This document shows, one piece after another, positions 31,529 through 40,779 of a stretch of DNA of 64,000 bases. How positions within the stretch are numbered: position 1 is the stretch's first letter; each line of letters opens with the position of its first letter. Position numbers and translations under genes: made by a program. The notes beneath the pieces are model-generated. The model was not told the origin of the DNA. It was given only the letters and a program-made list of their open reading frames with translations, and did not search any database. The DNA is from RPQJ01 sp963823535 (lineage in GTDB: Bacteria; Pseudomonadota; Gammaproteobacteria; Steroidobacterales; Steroidobacteraceae): NCBI GenBank assembly GCA_963823535.1, contig CAWGLZ010000004.1, positions 186,001 to 250,000 of the forward strand. The letters are read 5' to 3'.

Positions 31529-34468
31529 ATGGCCAGCAATCCGACACTCATGCGCGCAGTCAAGCTTGCGCTGGTGGTCGCCGGTACCTACGGCACCACG
31601 GCTATTGCGCAAGAAGCCGAACTCGAACAGGTCGTTGTCACCGGCACGCGCATCACGCTGCCGGGCATCGAATCGTCCAGCCCGATCGTCTCGGTCGGCG
31701 CGGAAGAGATCCGGCTGCAGCAGAAGACTGAAGTCGAGCAGATCCTCCGCGTGTTGCCAGTGACGCTGCCGGCCGACGGCGGAAACGTCAACAACGGCAC
31801 GGCGGGCGTCGCCACGGTCAACCTGCGCGGCCTCGGCACGCAGCGCAACCTGATCCTCATGGACGGCAAGCGCCTCACGCCGTACAACTACAACGGCCTG
31901 GTCGACACGTCCATCATCCCGACCCCGCTGATCGAGCGCCTCGACATCATCACCGGCGGCGCGTCGGCGGTGTACGGTTCGGACGCCATCTCGGGCGCCC
32001 TGAACTTCATCATGAAGAAGGACTTCGAAGGCGCCGAGTTCGGCGTGGACTACTCCCTCACGGAGAAGGGCGACGGCGACATCACGACCGTCTATGGGGT
32101 CCTGGGTGCCAACGGGGCTGACGGCCGTGGCAACGTCGTGCTGGGCATCAACTGGTCCGAGCGTGACGCAGTACTGCTGGGCTCGCGGCCGCTGGGCCAG
32201 CTCGGCATCGAGACCTCGACCGGCGCGGGCTACGATCAGTTCCGCGCGGGCGAGGGTCCCGTGGCGTCGACGGGCACGTGCGCAGCCCCCGGCGCTGTCG
32301 TGGCGGGCGGCTCGACCACCACCATGCCGACCCGCGTGGCGATCTCGGGCGGACCGAGCCTCGGCCAGTTCCGCAACGACGGCACGCTCGGCTCGAACTG
32401 CAGCGTCTTCAACTTCAACCCGTTCAACTACTACCAGACGCCGCAAGAAAAGTTCAACGCGTTCACGATGGGCAGCTTCGAGATCAACGAGCATGCGGAG
32501 GCCTATGGCCGCGCGATGTACACGAAGACCAAGGTCCGCCAGCAGGTGGCGCCGTCCGGTATCTTCGGTAGCTCGTTCTTCACCCCGCTCGCCAACCCGT
32601 TCATCAGCACCCAGGCGCTCGGCGTCATCCTCAATGCCGCCAACACCGGTCGCGTCGCGGGCACGGTCGGCGAGAACAACTGGCGCGACATCAACGAGAA
32701 TGGTGTGGTCGACGCAGCCGACGACCTGCGCATCCAGTACCGTCGCCGCACGCTCGAGTTCGGTGAGCGTTCGACGACCTACAACAACGACCAGTTCCAG
32801 CTGATGTTCGGCTTCCGCGGCAACATCACCGGAGACTGGGACTACGACCTGTCGTACCAGTACGGCGGCTCCGATCGCAGCAACGTCTCGGCGGGCTACA
32901 CCAACATCGCCAATGTCGAGGCGGCGTTGCAGAGCACCGACGGCGTGACCTGCGCGAACGGGCAGTCTTCCTGCGTGCCGATCAACCTGTTCGGCGGCTT
33001 CGGCTCGATCACCCCGGCGATGGCGCGCTACTCGAGCGCGGTCGCGATCGACAACCAGTCCTACGAGCAGATGATCATCTCGGGCTCGATCAGTGGACAG
33101 CTCCCCAGCCTGCCGTGGGTCGACGACCCGATCGGCGTCAGCTTCGGTGCGGAGTATCGCGAGGAGTCGGCCAATACGGTTCCGGACGAGTGCTGGAAGC
33201 TCGAGCCCACCAGCTGCCTGGGTGGCGCCGGTGGCACCATCCTGCCGCGCAAGGGCGGCTTCAACGTGAACGAGTACTTCGTCGAGGCGATCGTCCCGTT
33301 GGTGAGCGACGTCCCGTTCATCCAGTCCTTCGACCTCGAGCTCGGCTATCGTTGGTCGGACTACAGCAAGACCGGTTCCGACGAGACCTACAAGTACGGC
33401 TTCAGCTGGCGTCCGTTCGACCAGTTGCTGGTTCGTGCGATGCAGCAGCGGGCGGCGCGTGCGCCGAACGTCGGTGAGCTTGCTTCACCGCGGGTCTCCG
33501 GCCTCGACAACGCGGCAGCGGATCCCTGCTCCGTGGCGAACGCGGGCGCCATCACTCCGGAGCTGCAGGCACTCTGCATCTCGACCGGAATGACCGCGGC
33601 GCAGGTGGGGGCGGTCGAGGACATCGTCTCCGGCCAGGTCAATTCCTTCACCGGTACCGACGTCAACGCGCTGCCGGATCCCGAAAAGGCCGACACGACC
33701 ACCATCGGCCTGGTCTGGACGCCGAGCTTCGGTGGCGACACGTTCCGCAACTGGATCTTCAGCCTCGACTACTACGACATCGAGGTGGAGGACTACATCG
33801 GTGAGTTCTCGGCGCAGGAAGTGCTGGACGGGTGCTACGTGCTCGGCCAGGCTTCGGCGTGCGACAAGGTCGTTCGCGTCTTCGGCACGCTGACCGAGGA
33901 CGGCTCGGGCATCGAGACGCTGACGACCAACCTCGACTACATCAAGGCCGAGGGCCTCGAGTTTGGCTTCCAGTTCAACGTGGGCCTGCCGCTGGGCGAC
34001 CTGACGGTTTCGGGTAACCTGAACCACTACCTGACGCAGGAGTCGCAGAGCTCGAAGACCACCCCGGTGACCGACTGCCTGGGCTTCTACGGTACCGCCT
34101 GCGGCAACCCGCTGCCGGAGAACCGCTGGATCCAGCGGACCACCTGGTCCGTCGGGATGTTCGACTTCTCGTACCTCTGGCGGCACCTGGACAGCACGAA
34201 GATCGAGCAGGCGCAGATCGACAGCGTGAATGGCGTCTTCCCGGCGTTCCAGAAGATCGATTCGTACGACTACCTCGACCTGTACGCGGCGTTCAATCTG
34301 TTCGAGAACACCACGCTCAGCCTGGGCGTGACCAACGTGACGGATGAGGATCCGCCGGTGGTCGGCAACGAGGCTGGTTCGACGTTTGCCAACTCTGGCA
34401 ACACGTTCCCGAGCGTGTACGACACGCTGGGTCGCGTGTTCACGATGGGTGTGAAGGTTCGCTTCTAA
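31529..34468 (+). CDS. TonB-dependent receptor
   Basis: A 979-residue outer-membrane receptor. The signal peptide (AVKLALVVAGTYGTTAIAQ) is followed by a TonB-box-like EQVVVTGTRI. The plug domain holds VNLRGLGTQRNLILMDGKRL and the ITGGASAVYGSDAISGALNF signature, and the C-terminal barrel ends with VYDTLGRVFTMGVKVRF, whose terminal Phe is typical of outer-membrane barrels. The size and the PSVYDTLGR ending fit the large oligosaccharide, peptide or lipid-uptake receptors common in Xanthomonadales and relatives. The substrate is not evident; no siderophore or sugar genes adjoin. GGAGGA lies seven bases before the ATG; in-frame starts further upstream would precede the promoter. An excellent terminator follows. 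Confidence 0.94.
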   Translation: MASNPTLMRAVKLALVVAGTYGTTAIAQEAELEQVVVTGTRITLPGIESSSPIVSVGAEEIRLQQKTEVEQILRVLPVTLPADGGNVNNGTAGVATVNLRGLGTQRNLILMDGKRLTPYNYNGLVDTSIIPTPLIERLDIITGGASAVYGSDAISGALNFIMKKDFEGAEFGVDYSLTEKGDGDITTVYGVLGANGADGRGNVVLGINWSERDAVLLGSRPLGQLGIETSTGAGYDQFRAGEGPVASTGTCAAPGAVVAGGSTTTMPTRVAISGGPSLGQFRNDGTLGSNCSVFNFNPFNYYQTPQEKFNAFTMGSFEINEHAEAYGRAMYTKTKVRQQVAPSGIFGSSFFTPLANPFISTQALGVILNAANTGRVAGTVGENNWRDINENGVVDAADDLRIQYRRRTLEFGERSTTYNNDQFQLMFGFRGNITGDWDYDLSYQYGGSDRSNVSAGYTNIANVEAALQSTDGVTCANGQSSCVPINLFGGFGSITPAMARYSSAVAIDNQSYEQMIISGSISGQLPSLPWVDDPIGVSFGAEYREESANTVPDECWKLEPTSCLGGAGGTILPRKGGFNVNEYFVEAIVPLVSDVPFIQSFDLELGYRWSDYSKTGSDETYKYGFSWRPFDQLLVRAMQQRAARAPNVGELASPRVSGLDNAAADPCSVANAGAITPELQALCISTGMTAAQVGAVEDIVSGQVNSFTGTDVNALPDPEKADTTTIGLVWTPSFGGDTFRNWIFSLDYYDIEVEDYIGEFSAQEVLDGCYVLGQASACDKVVRVFGTLTEDGSGIETLTTNLDYIKAEGLEFGFQFNVGLPLGDLTVSGNLNHYLTQESQSSKTTPVTDCLGFYGTACGNPLPENRWIQRTTWSVGMFDFSYLWRHLDSTKIEQAQIDSVNGVFPAFQKIDSYDYLDLYAAFNLFENTTLSLGVTNVTDEDPPVVGNEAGSTFANSGNTFPSVYDTLGRVFTMGVKVRF

Positions 34469-34490
34469 TAAAGAGTCTTTGACGCCTCAG

Positions 34491-34521
34491 AACGGCGGGC
34501 TTCGGCCCGCCGTTTTTTTTT
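34491..34521 (+). terminator. Intrinsic terminator with TTCG tetraloop
   Basis: AACGGCGGGC (34491-34500) pairs perfectly with GCCCGCCGTT (34505-34514) around a TTCG loop, followed by a run of nine T from 34513 to 34521. It ends the receptor transcript 23 bases after its stop and is directional (no A-run on the left). Confidence 0.95.
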
Positions 34522-34554
34522 GTCCGCGGGAAATGCGGGCGAGCCGTGACTAGT

Positions 34555-35391
34555 TCAGTAGCCGGCCGGCAGGTAGTCGAATCGCCGCATCTGCTCGCGA
34601 TGCGAATCGACGACGCGGGCAACCTGCTCGCGACTGAGGACGCCGCGCCACTGGTTCGCCACACCTGCGCGGAAGAAGCGTGCCTGCCCGGGCACGGCCT
34701 CGACGAATCCCGACCTGCTTTCCAGCGAGGCCAGGCTCTGGAAGGTGGCGCTGCGGACGGCCCGTTCGATGCGTTCGCGGTCCGCGCCGAAGCCGACGAG
34801 GCGGGCGGCGCGGGCGAAGTGCCTGGCCGGCTTGTCGATCAGGTCCTCGTAGCGCAGCACCAGGAAGCGCTCGTTCGCGAGGTCGGCCCAGCCCTTGACA
34901 TGGGTGGACCACGATCCCAGGACCTGCGAGACGAACAGCGCGTCGTTCTGCGTCGCCACGTTCTCGTTGCCGAGGCGCTCGATCGCTTCGTCGAGCGTCA
35001 GCCCGAAGTGGTGCGTCATGCTGATGGCGACATCGAGTGGATTGCGGACGACGTAGATGGCGCCGGCCGTCACGTTCAGGTTATGCAGCGGATGCCCGTC
35101 GAAGGCTCCGGTGCAGTTGTGCGTCTTCACGAGCACGGCGCCGCGCGAGCGGGCGGCAATGGCCGCGTGCACGCGGGAGCGGAGGACGCAGATTTCCTCC
35201 AGGCTGAGGTCAGTGCTCGGCCGGCCCGCGGCTGCGGTGAAGAATTCGGGACGGGCTTCGTCCTCGCAATAGCGTGCCAGCTCAGCGAGCGGCACCGGCC
35301 CGGGCCGGTCCGCCATCAGGTTGGCGAGAAATGCGCGCAGCCAGGTGTTGCCGGACTTCGGGTAGGAGGCCAGCCAGACGATGGAACCCAT
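34555..35391 (-). CDS. Sulfotransferase domain protein
   Basis: A 278-residue cytoplasmic enzyme that transfers sulfate from PAPS to an alcohol or amine. The 5'-phosphosulfate loop is WLASYPKSGNTWLRAFL at the N-terminus. The 3'-phosphate motif is IYVVRNPLDVAISMTHH (about residue 115), with the Arg-Asn-Pro and Ser in place, and the ending GVANQWRGVLSREQVARV corresponds to the conserved RKG-W region of the family. The acceptor is unknown. It faces an aspartyl/asparaginyl hydroxylase-TPR gene across a small exported protein. Sulfotransferases and such hydroxylases are often found together, but the link is not understood. Confidence 0.9.
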   Translation of the reverse strand: MGSIVWLASYPKSGNTWLRAFLANLMADRPGPVPLAELARYCEDEARPEFFTAAAGRPSTDLSLEEICVLRSRVHAAIAARSRGAVLVKTHNCTGAFDGHPLHNLNVTAGAIYVVRNPLDVAISMTHHFGLTLDEAIERLGNENVATQNDALFVSQVLGSWSTHVKGWADLANERFLVLRYEDLIDKPARHFARAARLVGFGADRERIERAVRSATFQSLASLESRSGFVEAVPGQARFFRAGVANQWRGVLSREQVARVVDSHREQMRRFDYLPAGY

Positions 35392-35433
35392 GGTGGGCTG
35401 CGGCGAGTCGCGTCGGACCGCGTGGCCGCCGCG

Positions 35434-35814
35434 TCAGCCCCCGACGGGAAGCTGCTCTCCGCCCACTCCACGCGAGCCACCGCGGTCCATGCCCTTCATG
35501 AATTCCTTGGCCTTCTCCGGATCGCGGCCCCAGTCACTCTGAGGTCGGCAGACCTTTTCCTTCTTCACCCGGCTGCCGGTCACTGCCATCCGCTTGCAGA
35601 CGACGGGGTCGTTCTCGGCGGCACGGCTCGCGGCGGTCGCCGCTTCTTCCGCGGGGATCTTCGCCAACGAAACGGTGTCGCTCGTCGGTTGGACAGCAGC
35701 AACGGCGTCGCTCGACGGTGCAGGAGCAGGCGGATCTGCCGCGACGGCCGTGGATGCCAGCGCGATGGCCAGCCAGCATCCTGTGACTATCCTGCCCAGG
35801 GTTCGGATGGCCAT
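35434..35814 (-). CDS. Small exported hypothetical protein
   Basis: About 126 residues. The signal peptide is TLGRIVTGCWLAIALASTAVA. The mature protein begins with a Pro/Ala/Ser-rich stretch and ends in a compact block with two cysteines (VVCKRMAVTGSRVKKEKVCR) that may form a disulfide. Similar short proteins with a C-x11-18-C block are common conserved hypotheticals in gammaproteobacteria. AGGAGGC is well placed before ATG 35814; an in-frame start at 35859 would give a poor signal peptide. It lies downstream of the sulfotransferase start region and upstream of the divergent hydroxylase gene. Confidence 0.75.
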   Translation of the reverse strand: MAIRTLGRIVTGCWLAIALASTAVAADPPAPAPSSDAVAAVQPTSDTVSLAKIPAEEAATAASRAAENDPVVCKRMAVTGSRVKKEKVCRPQSDWGRDPEKAKEFMKGMDRGGSRGVGGEQLPVGG

Positions 35815-35987
35815 GCGACGTTGCCTCCTGGTCTGGCGACCGAGAATGCGAATGATCATACATCACGATTCCCGCTCTCTGTTAATGCCGCCGGAGCGTA
35901 CGCCCCGCCGTCCAATCCGACCGCAGGTACTGTTCAGCGGCCGGTCGCGTTGATCCTCCCGCCGCCAGCGACTACGCTGTCGGGTTC

Positions 35988-37277
35988 ATGACAACCGCAA
36001 ACTCTGTTAACCGCCTCGTGCAGGAGGCGGGCCGCATGGCGAATGCCGGACGATGGCAGGAGGCCGAGCAGCTCTGGCACGAGGTCCGCAAGCTCGAGCC
36101 GCGGCATCCGCAGGCCTTGTTCAGTCTTGGCTTTCACGCACTGCATCGCGGCGACCTCGGTGCCGCCGACCAGCTGCTGCGCGCGGCCCGGGAGGTGGCC
36201 CCCCGGGATCCGCTCGTGCTGATGACCCTCGCCGCGGCGGCGACGGCGCGTGGGGACGCGGCTGCGGCCCGCGAGGCGATCGACGCGGCGCTCACGCTCG
36301 ATCCATATTTCCTGCCGGGCCTGCTGGCGAAGGGCGGCTGGTTCGAGCGCTTCGGCAGTCCTGTCGCGGCCGCCAACATGTATGCGAATGCCCTCAAGGT
36401 CGCACCGCCGAAGAACCACTGGCCCGAGACGCTGCGCTCGCAGCTCGAGCACGCGAGCACGGTCGTCGATCGCCACGCGCGAGCCTATGGTGCGTACCTG
36501 GCGAACGCGCTGGCGCCCCTGCAAGAGGCGCTGCCGCCCCGGTCCGCGAGCCGCTGGCGGGAGTCCGCCGCCATCATGGCCGGACTGTCGAAGCCCTATC
36601 ACTCGGTCTGCAACCAGCTGCACGTGCCGCGGCTGGCGGAGCACCAGTTCTACGCACGCGAGCAGTTTCCATGGATCGCCGCGCTGGAGGCGAAGACCGA
36701 CGTGATCCGCGCGGAACTCCTCGCCGCGCTCGAGCGTGACCGCGAGCGCTTCAATCCGTACATCGCCTACAACCCGGGCGAGCCGGTGAACCAGTGGGGC
36801 GAGCTGAACCATTCGCTGCGCTGGAGCACGCTGGCCCTGTGGCGGGGTGGCGAGCCCGTGGCGGAGAATCTGGAGCGCTGCCCGGAGACCGCCCGTGCGC
36901 TGGCCGAGGTGGAGATGGCCGCGATCGGCGGTCTCTGTCCGAACGCCATGTTCTCGGCGCTGGCACCGAAGACCCGCATTCCACCGCACCACGGCGAGAC
37001 CAACGCCCGCCTCGTGGCGCACCTGCCGCTGATCGTCCCGGACGGATGCCTGATGCGCGTCGGTTTCGAGGAACGTCCCTGGAACGTCGGCGAGGTGTTC
37101 GTGTTCGACGATACCATCGAGCACGAGGCGCGGAACGACAGCGACGAACTGCGCGTGGTATTGATCTTCGACGTCTGGAATCCGCAGCTGTCCACGCAGG
37201 ACCGCCTGGTCGTCAACGCGCTGGCGTCCGCGGCACGCGCCTACGGGCAGCCGCAGCCCGCTGCGGCACAAGCCTGA
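35988..37277 (+). CDS. TPR protein with C-terminal aspartyl/asparaginyl beta-hydroxylase domain
   Basis: A 429-residue fusion. Residues 5-150 hold three to four tetratricopeptide repeats (WQEAEQLWHEVRKLEPRHPQ, then LGAADQLLRAAREVAPRDP). Residues 250-410 form the AspH dioxygenase domain with IPPHHGETNARLVAHLPL (first iron His and 2-oxoglutarate-binding Arg) and FDDTIEHEARNDSDELRVVL (second iron His and following Arg). It would hydroxylate Asp or Asn residues of a protein, or a small molecule, using 2-oxoglutarate and Fe(II). The TPR part presumably recruits a partner. No signal peptide is present. The context (sulfotransferase, exported Cys protein) suggests a modification system with an unknown target. 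Confidence 0.9.
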   Translation: MTTANSVNRLVQEAGRMANAGRWQEAEQLWHEVRKLEPRHPQALFSLGFHALHRGDLGAADQLLRAAREVAPRDPLVLMTLAAAATARGDAAAAREAIDAALTLDPYFLPGLLAKGGWFERFGSPVAAANMYANALKVAPPKNHWPETLRSQLEHASTVVDRHARAYGAYLANALAPLQEALPPRSASRWRESAAIMAGLSKPYHSVCNQLHVPRLAEHQFYAREQFPWIAALEAKTDVIRAELLAALERDRERFNPYIAYNPGEPVNQWGELNHSLRWSTLALWRGGEPVAENLERCPETARALAEVEMAAIGGLCPNAMFSALAPKTRIPPHHGETNARLVAHLPLIVPDGCLMRVGFEERPWNVGEVFVFDDTIEHEARNDSDELRVVLIFDVWNPQLSTQDRLVVNALASAARAYGQPQPAAAQA

Positions 37278-37319
37278 GCCCAAGCCTAAGCTGATCCGGA
37301 GGCGGTGCCCTGTCCTGAC

Positions 37320-38333
37320 TCAGCCCTGGTCGCGGCGGATCAGCAGCGGACCCTCGAGGCGGAACAGCAGTTCGCCACGCCGGTAGTCGAACATCAGTGC
37401 CCGCACCGTTCCGAGCACGTCCATGCCGACGATCAGGGCTGGCTCGTCCATGAGATCCCAGAGCCGGAACACGTTGAGATCGGCGTAGGTCACGTCCACG
37501 CCAACCAGGGCCGTCTCGCCGAGCAGGATCATCGGCGACGTAATCGTGTTGGCCGCCTGCGCGTCCTCCGTGGCCCCGATGACCTGCGACTCGGTGTCTT
37601 CCTGCTGCGCGGCCTGGTCGAGCTTCAGCGCCGTCCGCAGCGCGAGGTTGCCGAGCGAGCGCTCGGCGCCGGTGTCGATGACCGCCTTGACGGGCACGCG
37701 TCCGATCCGCCCGGTGGCCACCATCAGCCGGCCGAACTCGAACGCGACCGGGACGCTGAACCAGTTGCCGGCGAGCCTTCGCTCCCTGAATCGCGAGATC
37801 TTGATGCGATTCATGTCGAAATCCACGGTCACCCGCAGCTTGTCGAATCCCTCGACGCCGAGGATGCCGTCGGCATCCGCGAGCACCCCCTGGGCAATGA
37901 CCGGCATGCGGTGCCGCTTCAGGATCATGTCGCCGGCCTCGAGCCGGTCCACCAGCACGGTGGGCGCCACGTTGGATCCGGTCGACCCCTGCACCGTGAG
38001 TGGCTTGTCCATCGACGGCGTCAGTCCCAGTGTCGCGGCCAGGCGCGGCGAGATGGCCGAGTGCGACGCCCCGGTGTCGACGATGAACAGGAAGGGCCCC
38101 AGCCCGTTCAGCATCACCGGGGCCATGATGCGGCCGACGCGATCGGCGGTCGTCGGGGCGGCGTAGACGGGAGGTTCCGGCGCGGTCGCCGATTCCTCGA
38201 GGTCGGGCGCTGTCTCAGGTTCGGGTGCAGAGGCGAGCAGGGAAGGGCTCGCGAGGCTCGCCAGCAGCAGGGCCGCGGCGGCAGACCGCTTCAGCGCGTC
38301 ATTGATTGAACGGACCATCTGCATTCGAACCAT
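37320..38333 (-). CDS. Exported retropepsin-like aspartic protease with two DTG motifs
   Basis: About 337 residues. The signal peptide is AAAALLLASLASPSLLASA, followed by a Pro/Glu-rich linker. Two related halves follow: PFLFIVDTGASHSAISPRL (Asp86) with GILGVEGFDKLRVTVDF, and VKAVIDTGAERSLGNLAL (Asp220) with LIVGMDVLGTVRALMFDY. Each half has the DTGA catalytic loop and the hydrophobic-GxD/ILG flap pattern of retropepsins, so the single chain may form the two-Asp active site that viral enzymes get by dimerising. Location is periplasmic. The start among three nearby ATG codons is uncertain; 38333 is used. The substrate is unknown. Confidence 0.85.
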   Translation of the reverse strand: MVRMQMVRSINDALKRSAAAALLLASLASPSLLASAPEPETAPDLEESATAPEPPVYAAPTTADRVGRIMAPVMLNGLGPFLFIVDTGASHSAISPRLAATLGLTPSMDKPLTVQGSTGSNVAPTVLVDRLEAGDMILKRHRMPVIAQGVLADADGILGVEGFDKLRVTVDFDMNRIKISRFRERRLAGNWFSVPVAFEFGRLMVATGRIGRVPVKAVIDTGAERSLGNLALRTALKLDQAAQQEDTESQVIGATEDAQAANTITSPMILLGETALVGVDVTYADLNVFRLWDLMDEPALIVGMDVLGTVRALMFDYRRGELLFRLEGPLLIRRDQG

Positions 38334-38456
38334 ACTACGCCGGCCGGCCACCCGCCGCTCGGACGGGGCTTCACGGCCCATCGAATTTTCGTCGCATGAA
38401 CGTGCAGGCCCCGATGCCTGCGCACGGGGGCCTCGCGGAACACGCTTGCGCGACGA

Positions 38457-39554
38457 TTACGTGCCCGAATCCGTGCGGATCAGCATCACGCGACGGTTCT
38501 GCTGACGGCCTTCCTCGGTCTCGTTGTCGGCGATCGGCATCGACTCGCCCTTGCCGATCGAGGACACACGTGCCGGATCCACGCCACGCGAGGCCAGGTA
38601 GTCATACACCGACTTCGCACGACGGTCCGACAGGCTCAGGTTGTAGGCATCGCTGCCCTTGCTGTCCGTGTGACCCTCGATCAGCACGGTCGCAAAGTTC
38701 ACGTCGCCCATGAACTTCACCAGCCGCTCGAGCTCGGTGATCGACTCGGGGCGCAGCTCGGCGCTGTCGAAGTCGAACAGCAGCTTGAGCGTCTGCTCCA
38801 GCGGGCAGCCGACCTTGTCGACCTTCGCACCCGCGGGCGTCCCCGGGCACTTGTCGTCGGCGTCGCAGACCGCGTCGCCGTCCGCATCGGCGCACTTCTC
38901 CGCCGGGGGTGGTGGCGCAGGCGGGGCAGGGGGTTCCTCGACCACCGGCGCCGGCCGCGCAGCACCGAAGCCGAGCACGAGCCCGACCTGGGCGACGACG
39001 TCGTTCAGCGTATTGCCGCTCTGCAGGTCCCAGCGCGAGCGCACTTCGGGCTGCAACTGCACCGTGCGCGAACCGTCGGCATTGCGCATCAGGTCCCAGA
39101 AGAGACCGAGGCCGAGGGACGCCGTGACGTTGTCGTCGCGCTCGAGACCCTCGTAGTTCGACGACTGGTAACCGAGGCCGCCGAGGACGTAGGGCGAGAC
39201 TTTGCCGTCGCGTGCGAAGACGCGCAGCAGGTCGAGCGAGGCCCCGGAGATCGACCCGTCGAACGAGGCGGGCCACGTCCACTCGGGCGCGAGCCCATCG
39301 TTGTCGTAGTTGCCCGTGTAACCTGTGAGTTGCGCGGTCCACTGCTCGGTCAGGTGCTTGCCGAGGGACGCGCCCCAGTGGACGTCGTCCTCGAGCCGTC
39401 GGTCGTCATCCAGCATGCCGTAGCCGATGAACGGCGCCACGTACCAGTGGCCGACCTCGTCGTTCCAGGGCAGGTTCGAATCGTCGGCCTGTGCCGCCAC
39501 GCTCGTGAGCAGCGCCACGCCAATGGCGGAGACTAGGACTGAGGTCTTTGGCAT
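38457..39554 (-). CDS. OmpA family outer-membrane protein with TSP3-type repeat
   Basis: A 365-residue protein. A signal peptide (VLVSAIGVALLTSVAAQA) is followed by an eight-stranded beta-barrel region (residues 30-205: VGHWYVAPFIGYGML, SPYVLGGLGYQSS). A Pro/Ala-rich hinge (EEPPAPPAPPPPAEK) joins a thrombospondin-3-like calcium repeat (DADGDAVCDADDKCPGTP). The C-terminal OmpA peptidoglycan-binding domain has LLFDFDSAELRPES, LIEGHTDSKGSDAYN, LSDRRAKSVYDYL and the final NRRVMLI. It is the standard cell-wall-anchoring outer-membrane protein of the group. AGGAAA precedes the start. Confidence 0.94.
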   Translation of the reverse strand: MPKTSVLVSAIGVALLTSVAAQADDSNLPWNDEVGHWYVAPFIGYGMLDDDRRLEDDVHWGASLGKHLTEQWTAQLTGYTGNYDNDGLAPEWTWPASFDGSISGASLDLLRVFARDGKVSPYVLGGLGYQSSNYEGLERDDNVTASLGLGLFWDLMRNADGSRTVQLQPEVRSRWDLQSGNTLNDVVAQVGLVLGFGAARPAPVVEEPPAPPAPPPPAEKCADADGDAVCDADDKCPGTPAGAKVDKVGCPLEQTLKLLFDFDSAELRPESITELERLVKFMGDVNFATVLIEGHTDSKGSDAYNLSLSDRRAKSVYDYLASRGVDPARVSSIGKGESMPIADNETEEGRQQNRRVMLIRTDSGT

Positions 39555-39640
39555 CGTGATTTCCTGGGAGTGTCCGGGGGTGCGGTGGCCGGGCGGCGCG
39601 CCACTCCACACGTCGCAAGCGGCTGGAATTCTAGCGGAAC

Positions 39641-40165
39641 TCAATTCGGCGAGGTACACGGCCGCGGGTCGCGCGGCCACCCGGCGTCGGTGCGCACGAC
39701 GCGGTCGCCCGTGCGGATCCCGAGCGCGGCCGCGGTGCCGCCGGCCAGTTCGACCACGAGCACCACGGGCACGTCGGCCGTAATCGAGTCCAGCGCGCCG
39801 GGTTGCGCCCGCTCCTTCACCATGGCGATGCAACCTTGCTCGGTGACGAACAGCATGTCGAGCGGGATGAGCGTGTTCTTCATCCACATGCCCACCCGCT
39901 GCGGTGGCGCGTAGATGAAGATCATGGCCTGCTCGGGGCGCAGTTCGCGCACGAACATCAGTCCCTGGGCGCGGGTGGGGTTCGTGTCGGCCCGCCAGGC
40001 ATCGAAGCTGTAGCGTCGCGCGCTGCGCGTCTCGATCGCGATTCGCTCGCGCGGGAAGGCCGACAGTGGCCGGATGGCCTCTTCGACCTGCGCGAAGAGC
40101 GACGCGGGCATGGCGAGCGCTACCAGCAGGAGCGCCTTGGTCGCCCACGAGGCCGTCCTCGTCAT
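39641..40165 (-). CDS. DUF192 domain-containing exported protein
   Basis: A 174-residue protein with a signal peptide (ATKALLLVALAMPASLFA). The DUF192 core is clear: RAQGLMFVRELRPEQAMIFI, then VGMWMKNTLIPLDMLFV and the terminal GIRTGDRV. DUF192 proteins are small periplasmic beta-barrel-like proteins of unknown function, sometimes lipoproteins. Its start overlaps the stop of the lipoprotein gene upstream (ATGA), so the two are coupled. It is the last gene of a run that begins with the PadR regulator at 42048. Confidence 0.9.
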   Translation of the reverse strand: MTRTASWATKALLLVALAMPASLFAQVEEAIRPLSAFPRERIAIETRSARRYSFDAWRADTNPTRAQGLMFVRELRPEQAMIFIYAPPQRVGMWMKNTLIPLDMLFVTEQGCIAMVKERAQPGALDSITADVPVVLVVELAGGTAAALGIRTGDRVVRTDAGWPRDPRPCTSPN

Positions 40166-40779
40166 GGCGCGACTTCCACGATGGCGATCACGTCGAACCG
40201 GGAGACCAGAACGGCGCCTTCGCCCGCGACGGCCCGGGCCGGCTGCGTGCAGTAGCCGCGGCCTTCCAGTCGGAAGCGGTGGGGCTCGCCTTCGTACACG
40301 GCCTGGCGGACCTCGTCGAACGCGCACTTGTCGTTGCCCTGCGTGGCGAAGAACTGCCCGCTGCCCTCGCGCACCAGGGTCAGGTTCACCGGCACGTTGC
40401 GCGCGGATTCTCCGGCGCGCAGCGGTCCCGCGCCAAGGACCAGCAGCAACGGGCCGGTGTCCGGCGTCGAGCCCTTGAAAATCAGCCGCAGGCCCTCGCC
40501 GTCCGGACGTACCCCGCCGAGGCAGTGCGTTGCGCTCGCGCCCCAGGTGATGTCCGCTGTGACGGCACCCTGCACGCGTGCCTCGAGGAATCCCTCGTCG
40601 ACCGGACGGCACAGCATCCCGGCCACGGCCTGCTCTTCGCCGCCGGGTGCGGGGCGTTGCACGTCCGCGTGACCGCAGCCGGATGCGGCCAGTGCGGCGA
40701 GCAGCAGCGGCGGTACGGCTCGCCGCCTGGATTCAGACGGGGCGTGAGTTGACGAGCAGGGTCTTCGCCAGTTGGCCAT
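40162..40779 (-). CDS. Putative lipoprotein of unknown function
   Basis: About 205 residues. The segment PPLLLAALAASGCGHADV contains a lipobox (LAASGC), so the mature protein is probably lipid-anchored. The mature part has four further cysteines and a repeated beta pattern (GLRLIFKGSTPDTGPLLLVL, HRFRLEGRGYCTQ). The start is awkward: the only good in-frame ATG is 40779, inside the upstream membrane gene (47-base overlap), giving about 20 residues (MANWRRPCSSTHAPSESRRR) before the signal. A non-ATG start nearer the hydrophobic stretch is possible. It overlaps the DUF192 start by four bases. Confidence 0.7.
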   Translation of the reverse strand: MANWRRPCSSTHAPSESRRRAVPPLLLAALAASGCGHADVQRPAPGGEEQAVAGMLCRPVDEGFLEARVQGAVTADITWGASATHCLGGVRPDGEGLRLIFKGSTPDTGPLLLVLGAGPLRAGESARNVPVNLTLVREGSGQFFATQGNDKCAFDEVRQAVYEGEPHRFRLEGRGYCTQPARAVAGEGAVLVSRFDVIAIVEVAP

